NCBI GenBank assembly: GCA_047967505.1 | Contig: CM106540.1 | Strand: one strand, 5' to 3' | Length of the DNA stretch: 64,000 nt | DNA from: Dipteris shenzhenensis | Lineage: Eukaryota > Polypodiophyta > Polypodiopsida > Gleicheniales | Shown here: positions 44,793 to 55,554 of the stretch, piece after piece | Layout: the number at the start of each line of letters is the position of its first letter | Numbering within the stretch: position 1 is the stretch's first letter | The notes under the pieces: model-generated | The model's input: only the letters and a program-made list of their open reading frames with translations | What the model was told of the DNA's origin: nothing | Database searches by the model: none | Program-made: the position numbers and the translations under genes

Positions 44793-45418
44793 CTAGGCTC
44801 TTGCTGTTGCCAATTGCAAAACTTCCTTGTACACAACATTTGTGGTAGAAGTATTATCCTCGCCCCTGGCATCAGACGCACTCTGCGAAATGAAAACCTT
44901 AACAGCGTTTGATGCTCGGATACATGAAAATGCCACATATAATTGGCCATGACTGAATATCGGTGTCGCCAAGTACAGCCCCAAAACTGACAATGTTTGG
45001 CCCTGTGACTTATTGATTGTCATGCCAAATGCCAATCGGATAGGAAATTGCCATCTCCTCATGTTGAATGGAAGTTTAACGTTGGTCGGAATGAATGTTA
45101 TCCTTGGAATAAACGTTCTATCACCAGCATTGTTACCAGTAATGATTTCAGCTTCTAACACTTTTGTGTGAAACTCTTTGCATATCAACCGTGTCCCATT
45201 GCACAAACCCTGGCGAGGATTCAAATTATGCAACAAAATTATAGGAGCATTTCTTTTCAAAACCAACCGATGCGGGGGATATCCACCACCAAGATCAAGA
45301 CTGTTCAAATACTCGACTGCAAACAAAAAGGAATCTCCCCCTAAGTTGTCCACTGATTCTGCACTTAGGTACTCCCTTTCCTCACCGGGCATTGCCTTCA
45401 ATGCCGTAGCATTAATTG
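44793..45418 (-). pseudogene. Helitron helicase C-terminal part, copy 1
   Basis: The frame carries INATALKAMPGEEREYLSAES, FLFAVEYLNSLDLGGGYPPH, LHNLNPRQGLCNGTRLICKE, TINKSQGQTLSVLGLYLATP and SHGQLYVAFSCIRAS, which are PIF1-like C-terminal motifs. The reading frame is intact here. It begins abruptly at the duplication junction (45420), so it has no helicase N-terminus. Confidence 0.85.
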
Positions 45419-45420
45419 AT

Positions 45421-47459
45421 ATGTCCAAATACACATCCGCATACAAAGTCATAACTGAATATACAAAATGTACAATAGACACACAAACATCCCTAAAGGG
45501 AAAAGTCTGCGGCCATGTACTATAGGGAAAAGCCTCTGCCGGCCATGTACTCCACATTTGCCATGTCCAATAAAAAATTTCTCTATGATAGAGTACTTCA
45601 AAAAATATCACATCCAAAAGTGCAGTCACATGTCTGAACATGCAATAGCTACATCAAAGAACTGACTGATATATCCAAATACACAGCCACAAAATAAAGT
45701 CATAACTGAACATACAAAATCTACAATACACACACAAACATCCCTAAGGGAAAAGTCTGCGGCCATGTACTGCAAGGAAAAGCCTGCGACGGCCATTCAG
45801 TCTACATCCACCACGTCCGCCGCGTCCACCACGGCTACGAACATACAACGGAGTACCAACAATCGTATCTGGACCAGCATCACATAGAAAGACAACTTAG
45901 AAACTATAATTATTGAGCCATAAAACTTTTATACATGTATGTTGGTAAAACCCAACTCATTCTTTAGAGTACTTACTCAGACGCAAAGGGCTATCAACAA
46001 TGCTAGCAAAGGTGTACGTGTAGTCCCCATTTTGCCCTCGATAGAAAATTCGTGTCCACACACATTCATAGTATCCCAGCCAACGAACAGTGATGGTCTG
46101 TGGTCCATCATCCCTATGAAGCCGGCAAGCCAGGACAGCGTAATATCCCAAATGGACTCGTCCATCCAAAGGATTGTGGACGTGGAGATTCATTAGAAAC
46201 CCTGAATCAGGAACAGCCCTAAAAGACAAACAATAGCATGTTTTCTCACTCAAATATAATCCAAAAAGACTTTTGTTTTAACAAAAATAAAGCATTAAAC
46301 AATGCACACAGTTCTTACCCAAGGTAGCTCTCCAGCTCAAGCAAATCCAACAACAGTTGTGCGCTCTCTAGAGATCCCCAGCCCGCAAGATCTACAATTT
46401 TCTAAAAGTGAGTGACTATACTATTAAACGTGTCAACATAAAACGTGGTTGTCAAGCAACTATGTACCTTGCACCTGTGCTCTTGTTTCGGTGACAAATG
46501 TGAACTGCCTAGACATCCTATCACATTGCAAAAAAAGAATGCACGTGTCAATCTACATATACTGGAAAAAAACAATAGGCTTTGAAGAGAAAATAGCCTG
46601 TAGTGTATTGCAAAACCGTAACTCAAATTAAAAATGAAATCCAAACATTATCAAGGACAAAGTCATGAAATATTACGTCTCACTTCATCTTTGTATAAAT
46701 AGCCAACATTCCCAAAGACCTATGATAGTTGGAATACTGAAAGAACTTAAAAAAAGCTATACAAAGATTACCGAAATGAAGATTTTCCACCCAAGAAAGT
46801 CTGAGGAGGGCTTGAAAGAGCAATGTCATACTCCTAGGCTCTTGCTGTTGCCAATTGCAAAACTTCCTTGTACACAACATTTGTGGTAGAACTATTATCC
46901 ATCTCCTCGCCCCTGGCATCAGACGCACTCTGCGAAATGAAAACCTTAACAGCTCGGATACGTGAAAATGCCACATATAATTGGCCATGACTGAATACCG
47001 GTGTCGCCAAGTACAGCCCCAAAACTGACAATGTTTGGCCCTGTGACATTGATTGTCATGCCAAATGCCAATCGGATAGGAAATTGCCGTCTCCTCATGT
47101 TGAATGGAAGTTTAACGTTGGTCGGAATGAATGTTATCCTTGGAATAAACGTTCTATCACCAGCATTGTTACCAGTAATGATTTCAGCTTCTAACACTTT
47201 TGTGTGAAACTCTTTGCATATCAACCATGTCCCATTGCACAAACCCTGGCGAGGATTCAAATTACGCAACAAAATTATAGGAGCATTTCTTTTCAAAACC
47301 AACCGATGCGGGGGATATCCACCACCAAGATCAAGACTGTTCAAATACTCGACTGCAAACAAAAAGGAATCTCCCCCTAAGTTGTCCACTGAGTCTGCAC
47401 TTAGGTACTCCCTTTCCTCACCGGGCATGGCCTTCAATGCCGTAGCATTAATTGCATCA
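45421..47459 (-). repeat. Helitron 3' segment, tandem copy 2 (upstream)
   Basis: This is the second direct copy of the 2.04-kb unit, continuous on its right with the rest of the helicase. Both junctions contain attaat, a short microhomology. Confidence 0.9.
45957..46253 (-). CDS. Conserved 98-codon Helitron exon, copy 2
   Basis: Same frame as 43916-44212 with a few substitutions, including VPDSG for VPDSW and YYAVL for YYVVL. Its status depends on whether the element is expressed. Confidence 0.4.
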   Translation of the reverse strand: MSEKTCYCLSFRAVPDSGFLMNLHVHNPLDGRVHLGYYAVLACRLHRDDGPQTITVRWLGYYECVWTRIFYRGQNGDYTYTFASIVDSPLRLSKYSKE

Positions 47460-49053
47460 ACCTCGATGTTTCGAGGTGCAAGAATAGCACGCTCTCGAAA
47501 GTATGGTGCATAGTCCAAAATAGTTGCAAGCCCTCGATACACCCATCTAATGAGGCCTTCCATGGACTTTGTCTCTAAAAGCATATGCGATGGAATCACA
47601 ACAGTATCTTCTTTTGTACATCTATTTATCCCATTGCCAATGTCCAGAACCCATTGCATGAACTCTTGCTCAGCACAATTATCACCATTTCGAAGGACCC
47701 GCATATTCTGCGTTAACTTCAATACTGTAGTGCGACCCCAAATCCTTGAGTGGCATAAGGTAGCATTGACAATGTCCTCTCGTCCTGCCTTTGGAAGAAC
47801 TGGCAAGACTTGCCTAAAATCCCCCCCCAACAATACCACCTTCCCACCAAAAAGTCATTGGACATGATATCTCGCAAAGTTCTGTCTAGTGCCTCGAAAG
47901 CAAACCGGTGATTCATGGGTGCCTCATCCCATATTATCAGCCTAGCCATCTTCAAAACATCTCCCAGTTGACTATTAACCTTAATATTGCAACTGCTAGT
48001 ACCATCCAGCTCCAACGGTATCTTGAATCGTGAGTGTGCCGTGCGTCCATTGGCTAGTAGCAATGCAGCAATCCCAGAAGATGCACATGCCAAAGCGATG
48101 AGCCCCTCCCCACGCAATCGAGAGAGCAAGCAATTGTAGAGAAAGGTCTTTCCAGACCCTCCTATACCATCGAGAAAAAAGACCTCACCACCATCTCCAT
48201 AAACCCTTGCCAAAATCCGATCGAATGCAGCACGTTGACAGTGATTCAAGGACATTTCCATTTGCTGGGCAGTCTGTGCTTCTTTCACACAATCAAACAT
48301 TCTTTCTTCTTGCAATAAGCCATTTCCAGCTTCTAACAAAGATGTTCTATCTACAACAGGCATTCCGTCAAACTCAGCCAACCTTCGCCCATGTTGTTGA
48401 AGAATGTGCTCTAAGTGCAATATAGCCTTCTTTATTGCTAGTTCACGACGACCAATTAAATTCCCCATACTTGATTCCAATATATTTAAAAAATCATCCG
48501 AAAGCTCAAGGGAAAATTTTTCCCACAAAAGTTGAGGAGACGTTGGCTCACAAAAAACCAATATTGTGACAAATAGGTGTCTCAATTGTGCACTATTTTG
48601 ATAAAACACAGCCTCTTGCATACACACAAACCATTCATCATCACTCTCCAACAATCCCCGTGCTATGCATGCTGCCTTGAAAGTAGGGTACACTTGGCTG
48701 TCAAAAGTACGTAGGTCATCAAAGGACTTGCATCCCGTGCACACATTAAGAAGCATACGCATGAAGTAGAGCTCACCAGCTGAGGGGGAAATATTGTACA
48801 TACGACCTATGGTATTCCCCTTTTGTCTTCTAGTCCACCGCTTACTGGCTTTGTTCCAAACCAACTTGTCTGGCAAGTCACCATACAGCAAGTTGCTTGC
48901 GTCATATTGCTGACGTGTATGGCCAGAGAGGGGGAAAACCGGTGCCTGAAATTTTGCTACTCCTGCAAATTTTAAATTTTCACACCTCCCGCCCATCAAA
49001 TCTTGGAAGATTAAGTACCTGCACCCTGTCCCCGTCGTGCAACCCGCACGCAC
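46834..49053 (-). pseudogene. Helitron PIF1-type helicase
   Basis: On minus from about 49053: QQYDASNLLYGDLPDKLVWN and SAGELYFMRMLLN (the Helitron linker region before the helicase), then helicase motif I FFLDGIGGSGKTFLYN, ASSGIAALLL, and motif II LIIWDEAPMNHRFAFEALD. An extra T near 47856 shifts the frame, after which GGDFRQVLPVLPKAGREDI, LPLTQ-like TQNMRVLRNGD, ETKSMEGLIRWVY and YLNSLDLGGGYPPH follow. A two-base deletion at about 47047 breaks motif VI TINKSQGQ. The Rep (HUH) domain and Helitron N-terminal domain are absent. The element is therefore truncated at 5' and non-autonomous. Neighbours are the duplicated 3' segments. Confidence 0.88.
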
Positions 49054-49589
49054 CTCGACATGACCTTGCGTCGACTTTAGTTTCCCATTGTCTTCTTTCG
49101 GGTAAGTTGTCTTCTATTCTTTGCTGGCCTCACCAGCTAGCTTCTCTAGGCCGAGTCTAGACTGATTGTGGCCATGATGTCAATGGCAATGTGCAGCTGC
49201 TCACCATGGCTTGCAAGAGAAGCAGACAGAGGTTGCGAGATAGGAAAGCCAAAAATCCAGGTCAAGGCACAACGAATAGAGTGAGGGTCGAGGAAAGCGC
49301 TGGCATGGTATCGAATCGGCAACGGAAGACACTTTTGCAACATTTGCGAAGGAAGAAACAATGAGAAGAAAGAAGACTCCTTGTAGAGCAGCATGAAGAA
49401 GCGGTTGTAGATGCATGCATTCAATCATTGCCATCGGAGCAAAGAACACGAGCTGTAGTGTTACATTTGGTGGGAGCATTCGAGGCAGCAACATCAGACC
49501 ATTCAAGTGATTACCAGTCTTGAGTCTTTGTAAGATTTAGCCTGCACCCTAAAGTTCGTAGAGTAATAACCCTACCAACACCTTGGGAG
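49054..49589. other. Spacer between Helitron and the next gene
   Basis: No convincing gene. The Helitron coding homology ends near 49053. Short frames on minus up to 49506 show no domain. Confidence 0.4.
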
Positions 49590-50019
49590 ATGCACTCCCA
49601 AGAGGCGATGCTCTCTAACGTGAGAAATGGCCTGCACAAAGTGAAAGGGGTACACAGCTTAGATCAACTAGCTGCAAAGAGGGGGACATTAGCTATGTTG
49701 GTGTCCCCTAAAACAAATGAGAAACGGCTTGGGTGCACAATGTCCAAGATGTTAATCAAAAGGACCAACGTGGCTCTAGCAGTTAAACGTAGAGCAGAAG
49801 CAATGCACGATCATCCTGATTCAAGAAGTCTATGAGCTTCAACAGAATGCAAGAAAAGGAGAGACAGCCTAAGTGCAGAAGTCATTGCTATAGTGATGAC
49901 GTTTTGGTAGGAAAATATGAGAGTTTCTCCAAATAGGAAGGACATCTATAAGAAGCGGATGGGACACATGTTGTTTGAGGAGAACATCATACACATGCTA
50001 GATACAACACAGGTTAGTG

Positions 50020-50745
50020 GTGCCTAAACCATCTCGATGGTTGTTTATGATTAAGCTTTGGGATAGTTTACTTGTTTTATTTCCTACACTAGGCTTGGAC
50101 TAAATGTGATTGTCCTAAACTAGCCCGGTGATTGGAAGATCATGCAATCGTAGGCTGGTTCAGCTCAATCGCCAGTTTTGTGATTGTCCTGAACCAGCGT
50201 GGTTGAATAGATATTAGTTGTTGTTCAGCCCGGTGGCATGGTTGAGCAGAAATTAACAACAATATATTGTTATTTTACTAAACCAGCTTGGTGGTTGGAA
50301 CATCATGCAACCATGGCTGCTTCAACTCAATCACCAGTTATGTGATTGTCCTGAACTAGCATGGTTGAACAGACATTAGTTATTGACAAGCCCGATGGTT
50401 GAAATTATTGTGTTTCTTAGTACTTAAATTTGTTAAATTTAATTTCTTGCAATTCGGGTCATATACCACTGTTAAATTGTGGAATTCAGAAATGAAAAGC
50501 AATATATTGTTATTTTCTAATGGTGAAATTCAGAAATGAAAAGCAATATACTTGTTATTGTCTAATATATGAAGTTGAGACCGTCACGCTAAACCATCCC
50601 GATGGTTGAAACTGTGATATGTCCTGACTCCTAAACCATCCCGATGGTTGAAATTATAACTATCCTAAACGTGTCCTAAACCAGCTCGGTGATTGAAATT
50701 GTGACTGTCCTAAACCAGCACGGTAGTTGAAAATTATTTTGCTTC
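50020..50745. promoter_or_regulatory. Cluster of AACCA..TGGTT palindromic motifs, left
   Basis: At least twelve degenerate copies: aaccatctcgatggttg, aactagcccggtgattgg, aaccagcgtggttga, gcccggtggcatggttg, aaccagcttggtggttgg, aaccatcccgatggttga and aaccagctcggtgattga, spaced about 30-60 bp and often preceded by gtgattgtcct. They lie in the intron between parts 1 and 2 of the transposase-like gene. A binding-site role is inference. Confidence 0.55.
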
Positions 50746-50750
50746 ATCCT

Positions 50751-51010
50751 ATACTTTAATTAGAATGTGTTTTGTATTCTTGTAGTAGTAGCAAAAAGAG
50801 GGCTCATTCTTCTATTGTTCCCGCATGTTGGGTCAGCAGACGGAGTTGTATCTCAAGTTTGTGGATTAGAATCCAGACATATACTTTAATTAGAATGTGT
50901 TTTGTATTCTTTTAGTAGTAGCAAAAAGAGGGCTCATTCTTCTATTGTTCCCGCATGTTGGGTCAGCAGACGGAGTTGTATCTCAAGTTTGTGGATTAGA
51001 ATCCAGACAT
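50751..51010 (+). repeat. 130-bp tandem duplication containing an exon
   Basis: Copies 50751-50880 and 50881-51010 differ at about one base. Each includes a pyrimidine-rich acceptor-like segment ending ttgtag or ttttag and the coding stretch for FFYCSRMLGQQTELYLKF. Confidence 0.9.
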
Positions 51011-52809
51011 TTCAATTAGGTAGAGGAGCTTGAGAATTGTAAGCCGTGGTATGCCAAGAGACTCAAAGATAGGAATGTCTGTTGTTACAAAACACACATA
51101 GACTTTGACCTGGCCGAGCAACCTATGAATGACTTGTGATCTAATCGTGTTGGAGCATTGCTCCATGGGGATGCCTCTCCAATGAATACGCAATTTGTAG
51201 GCCATCTGGATCCTCATCATGTGTTGCAATAGAGGGCAGGTTTTGTAGCCTAAGGTCTCTGTGGGAGCCAATGGTTTGTCCAAAGGGAGACTGTGAGTGG
51301 AACAGGATTGAATGAATTCATGGCACATACAAGCATTGTAGTTTGAAGATGAAGAAGAAGACATTCAATGTTTATCTAAATGAAATGAGGGAAGACAACC
51401 ACGTTACTCTAAAACGGAGGAGATTTGAAAATTTCAATGTTGAAGGATTTGATAAAAAGAGATGGCTTTTGTCATATAAGAGCACCCAGCCAAGGGAGCT
51501 TGTAGGTCACGTGGTTCAATCCATCCCAAAATAGTAAGTTTTTTTATTCTTCCATGCCTGATGTCAATCTTCTTGCTGAATCACAAGAGTCTAGGTCATG
51601 CAATGCACTTACCATTTCTACATTTCAGATGATAGGGAATATGACACCCTATTTGTCTAGCATGCTTTTCTACTGCATTGGAAATGGCTGAAAAGGAAAA
51701 ATCCCCATGCAAAAAATATAAAACATTGGATGTAGTCAGATGGTGCTGCCTCTCAATTTAAATCAGCACGTGGATTCTACTTCGTCTCAAGGTTCAAATC
51801 CCTAACCGGTCTAGACATGATGTGGAATTTCTTTGGGTCTAGCCATGGCAAGGGTGAACATGATGGATGCAGTGTTGTTATTAAGCAAGCTCTATTTAAA
51901 CACCAATTAGCATGCCCTCAATAAAAACTCAATGATGCCCATGATGTTATAACATGGCTTAAAGCCGACCCCTCCATAGGCGCGCATTCAACATACAGTA
52001 AAAAAAGCCTTAAGAATACTATAGTACACAGAGTTTTCCATGGAGTGAAAATGGATGAAGTGCAAATGAGAAGCCGGCACAATTGCGAGAAAATTAAAGG
52101 AGTTCTTGGTTTGCATAGCATATGGGGCTTTTCAAACAACCAACTGATTAAAATGAGAAAACTTTCTTGTTTCTGTAGTGCGTGCATCATAGGGGATCAT
52201 GACGATTGTGAGAACATTGCAACTTTGAAGACATGGGAGCGAGTTCAAGTTTTCCCTCTACGTTCAGATGGAGTGACAAACAATGGAGAGACAAACGACT
52301 CACCATAGTTTGGGGAGAGTTTCGATGACCTCATTAACTGTCTAAAAGAGGGGGATAACTTTGTGGTTGTTGCAGATTCTAGAAAGAAGAAGGAAGATGA
52401 CCCATGCTTTCTATTGTAGTGCACAAAACCTACGTACAAGGTTGAGGAAACATTTAAGGATAATTCGGGAACCTATGAGAAGTGGGATGTAGTAGTTGAA
52501 GCTTTTTGGCACAAAAAAACATCCAAGAGAGGCTGCAATCATGAACTGCTACATAAGAGTCCACAAACATGTGTGCACTCTCATCTAGTAAGAGCTATTA
52601 AGTTCCAAATGCAACTTGTGCCACAACGAAAGAAGGGCAAGAGTGTCTTCAAATTGGATTTAGACATGCATGAGCACATCTTGGGGTGTCTTGGAGCGGT
52701 GGACGAGGACGACTGAGATACTACTAAGAAAATGTATGTAGTCTCATTACAGGGAAACAATATGTCCACTTGTCCTACAAAATTAAATTTGTATTGAGAC
52801 AGCTTATTT

Positions 52810-53440
52810 TTAGTATATCCCAAACAACCACTGTGCTGGTTTTATTAAATTATTTTTGTAAATCCCAAACGATAAAACCCATGCTTGTTTTTAGTATATT
52901 CCAACAACCACCGCGCTGGTTTCCCATAACAAATCCACAGAACTTACAAATCCATTCATCTTGTAATAATAGAAGCAAACCACCACGGTGGTGGCTATTA
53001 ATATCCTAGTGCAAACCAACCACCGTGCTGGCGAAAACTTATCATGTATTAATCCTACACTACTATCGTGCTATCCCTATACTACTACCATGGTATCCTA
53101 AAAGTTGTTGCATAGTAGTATACTAAAACAGTGCCCTTTAGAATGTTTATCATTTTGTTAACTGTCAGATTTCACCCCATCCTTTCTTTTAGTATATCCC
53201 AACAACCATCGCACTGGTTTCCCATAATGAATCCATTCATCTTGAAACAATAGAAGCAAACCACCATGCTGGTGGCTGTTCATATCCTAGTGCAACCAAC
53301 CACCATGCTGGCAATAACTTATCCTTCACTACTACCATGCTATCCCTACACTACTGCCGTGCTATCCTAAAATTTGTTGCATAGTTACACTAGTTATAAT
53401 TAACCGTTAAATTTCAACCACCGTGCTACTTAAAACATTT
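52810..53440. promoter_or_regulatory. Cluster of AACCA..TGGTT palindromic motifs, right
   Basis: Copies include aaccaccgcgctggttt, aaccaccacggtggtgg, aaccaccgtgctggc, aaccatcgcactggttt, aaccaccatgctggtgg, ctaccatggtat and ctaccatgctat, in related blocks that are themselves repeated (52840-53060 and 53190-53380). The cluster follows the end of the transposase-like gene. Confidence 0.55.
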
Positions 53441-54170
53441 AAGTACTAACATGGAAGCAAGTCGATACAAAATCAGGTATTACGAGAACCATGAGAATAT
53501 CCACAAGTTCAAAAAATGTCTGCAAGATTTTTATTATTTCAAAACACAATGACATTTTTCTTTTTCAAGGAAATTCCAGACTCTCAACTATCTTATCAAC
53601 CTCTCTATATCAAGCATCTCCTAGCTCTTGAGGCCAGTCTCCTGCACAATGGCAGACCTCTTCACACACTTGGATTACACAATGCTTGCTTTACTTTGCT
53701 GACTTATACGCCCATAGTAACTCCACCTTTCGCTCAGGGTCTTCTTCATCCTACTCTTTGCACTCTATACATCTTCAAGCCTCTATCATGTCCTACCAAA
53801 AGAAACCTACATCATGAGCTTGAAAAGTACCTTAAAGGAGCAGGAAAAATAATAGCTAGGGAAATTAATACTCACCGTCTGTGCCGATGCCAAGTAATAC
53901 ACCCACCACCGAAGCATGTCCTCCTTGAAACTATTTTCCTCCTTCTCTAGGTCTGTTTCTACGAGGATGCCATCCAACATTGTTTTTAGATAGAACAAAA
54001 GCATTCCAAAGTCTTTTGGGTATGCCATAGATTCGTAGTAGGTGGATCAGTGTATAGAGTTTGGATCAGTGTACAAAGTTTTGGGGCTAGATTTTGTAAT
54101 GGGCTCTTAGTTTTGTTTACACTGCACTTAAATAAGGAGAGAGTTCATTGAGCCCGACCTTCTCATTCTT
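53441..54170. other. Spacer with one possible minus-strand exon
   Basis: The minus frame 54028-53876 (MAYPKDFGMLLFYLKTMLDG then DLEKEENSFKEDMLRWWVYY) ends at a GTGAGT donor-like site and might be an exon. Nothing else supports it. The plus-strand frame over 53516-53950 looks like chance. Confidence 0.25.
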
Positions 54171-54375
54171 CAGTCTCATGTTAGTTGTCTAATCGAAATC
54201 TTTTGTCTCGCATTAGTTGTCTAATCGAAATCTTTTGTCTCACATTAGCTGTCTAATCAAAATCTTTCGTCTCACATTAGTTCACTAATTGAAATATTTC
54301 AGTCTCACATTAGTGGTCTAATAGAAATCGTTCGTCAGTCACATTACTTGTTAAATCAAAATCTTTTGTCTCATT
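54171..54375. repeat. Five-copy 37-40-bp tandem repeat
   Basis: Units of tctcacattagttgtctaat followed by cgaaatcttttg repeat about five times with point changes. Confidence 0.85.
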
Positions 54376-54931
54376 ATTATCACAGCACTGGGGTGGATCA
54401 AGGACACTATCTAGTCACATAGCTGAGAAAACATTGCCCAAGTAAACTCTCGAGAAGATTAACAATTCAATAGATTACAATATCAAAGTCTCCTTTACTT
54501 CAGATTACATCTCAAGGACTCTTTGTTGAGCACCCTGATTGTAGGCTTGGCCCTTCTTGCTCCTTATTCCAAAATGGGGCTTGTTTTTTCCTACAAGGGC
54601 CTAGCCCCTCCCTACATGCAGCTTCCTCTTTCCTTGATTTGAGCTTCCTAGTTGCAGGCTTGGCCCTTCTTGCTCCTTTCCTAAAGGGGGCTGGTTCCTC
54701 CCTTTAGGCTCTTTTTCCTCGCAGTCAAGCTTGCCGAGCTCCTTGTCTTTAAGATCTTTTGCCCAAATGGCAAATTGAGCTGTAGCATCTATTTTCTTGT
54801 TGTAGATAGCTAAGCAGGCAGACACATTTGATCTGTCCATGACTTGGGCAATGGCAAATGGCATTCCTTACATAGCGATTTTATATGCACAAACACTCCA
54901 AAGCAAAAAATGTGTACAGGGTGGTAGCATG
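54376..54931. other. Spacer left of the CACTA-like element
   Basis: The phrase gtaggcttggcccttcttgc occurs twice (near 54541 and 54655). A minus-strand frame 54864-54601 (MPFAIAQVMDRSNVSACLAI, then a Lys/Glu-rich tail) has the style of a retroelement linker, but I cannot assign it. Confidence 0.35.
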
Positions 54932-54949
54932 CACAACAAGACAAAGCAC

Positions 54950-55205
54950 CCATAGACGTGCACACAGATGTATTTACTAAACTAAATAAAAAACTTATGG
55001 GCGTGTCTATTTACGCATCCATGTTCGCGTCTGGAGACCCGCGTCTACCAGTGCGTCTATATAGCAAACACATGTGCGTATAGATGCGCATTTAGATGCT
55101 TAAATAGATGATCTTATAAACACGTTTATAGATGCAAAAATAGACACTTGTCGAACAGACAAACGCGTTTATAGACGCACTGATAGACACGCTTTATTAT
55201 ATATT
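54950..55205. promoter_or_regulatory. Left subterminal motif cluster
   Basis: Repeated gcgtctatagacgc-like words in both orientations (atagacgtgc, cgcgtctggagac, gcgtctatatagc, gtatagatgcgca, cgtttatagatgc, cgcgtttatagacgc, gatagacacgc) start about 20 bp from the element end. In En/Spm, subterminal repeats bind TnpA; here that is inference. Confidence 0.65.
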
Positions 55206-55554
55206 TTTTTAAATTTACAGAATGCTGTGTATGTTGTGTATGCTATATAGCTACAAGAATCCCATTTCCACATAGTGTAATTCAATTCTTACAGCCAACC
55301 GCATTTTAATTACAATTTCAAATAAAACATTACAACTCCAAAACGCAATAAAATTGAAAGCTCAAAAAGTTCTTGTATGTACATATAGCACGAAGCTAAG
55401 CCACGTCATGTGGCTTTAAATACAAAAAATAAGGAAGCTAAGCCACGTCATGTGGCTTCAAGTACAAAAAATAAGAGGAGTGTATATACAAGAGGCACGA
55501 AGCCAAGCCAGTGGCTTTAAGTACAAAAAATAGTAGCTAGCACTACTTGTATGA
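55206..55554. other. Non-coding segment inside the CACTA-like element
   Basis: Three copies of gaagctaagccacgtcatgt or shorter forms with gtggctttaaatacaaaaaa lie at 55390-55530. This is the 3' flank of the minus-strand TnpA-like gene. Confidence 0.55.

Larger units (their letters stand above)
43382..45420 (-). repeat. Helitron 3' segment, tandem copy 1 (downstream)
   Basis: This copy and the adjacent 45421-47459 are near-identical direct repeats with an offset of about 2039-2041 bp (landmarks atgtccaaatacac at 43382 and 45421; a conserved frame at 43916-44212 and 45957-46253). The copy starts inside the helicase C-terminal coding part and ends in the 3' untranslated region. An internal 220-bp tandem repeat (cttcaaaatatcacatcc, aagtctgcggccatgtact) sits at about 43337-43760. 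Confidence 0.9.
49590..52716 (+). pseudogene. Transposase-like gene of an unnamed family
   Basis: Exon-like part 1 (49590-50009) has TNEKRLGCTMSKMLIKRTNV, CKKRRDSLSAEVIAIVMTFW and ENMRVSPNRKDIYKKR, ending ...TTQ at a CAG/GTTAGT donor. Part 2 (about 50782-50875, duplicated) has KEGSFFYCSRMLGQQTELYL. Part 3 (51343-51533) has KTFNVYLNEMREDNHVTLKR and ends at GTAAGT. Part 4 (51629-52716) is one frame with LFV.HAFLLHWKWLKRKNPH, SDGAASQFKSARGFYFVSRF, MMWNFFGSSHGKGEHDGCSV, a Cys pair FCSACIIGDHDDC and an acidic end. In-frame stops: TGA 49833, TAG 49908, 51658 and 51733, TAA 51922, TAG 52306 and 52417. The SDG and HGKGxxDG signatures resemble uncharacterised transposase-like proteins I recall from plants and animals, possibly a DDE fold; this is inference. 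Confidence 0.6.

Noticed and set aside
53516-53950. 144-codon plus-strand frame
   Set aside because: No domain, atypical composition, and overlapped by a minus-strand segment with a better donor site.
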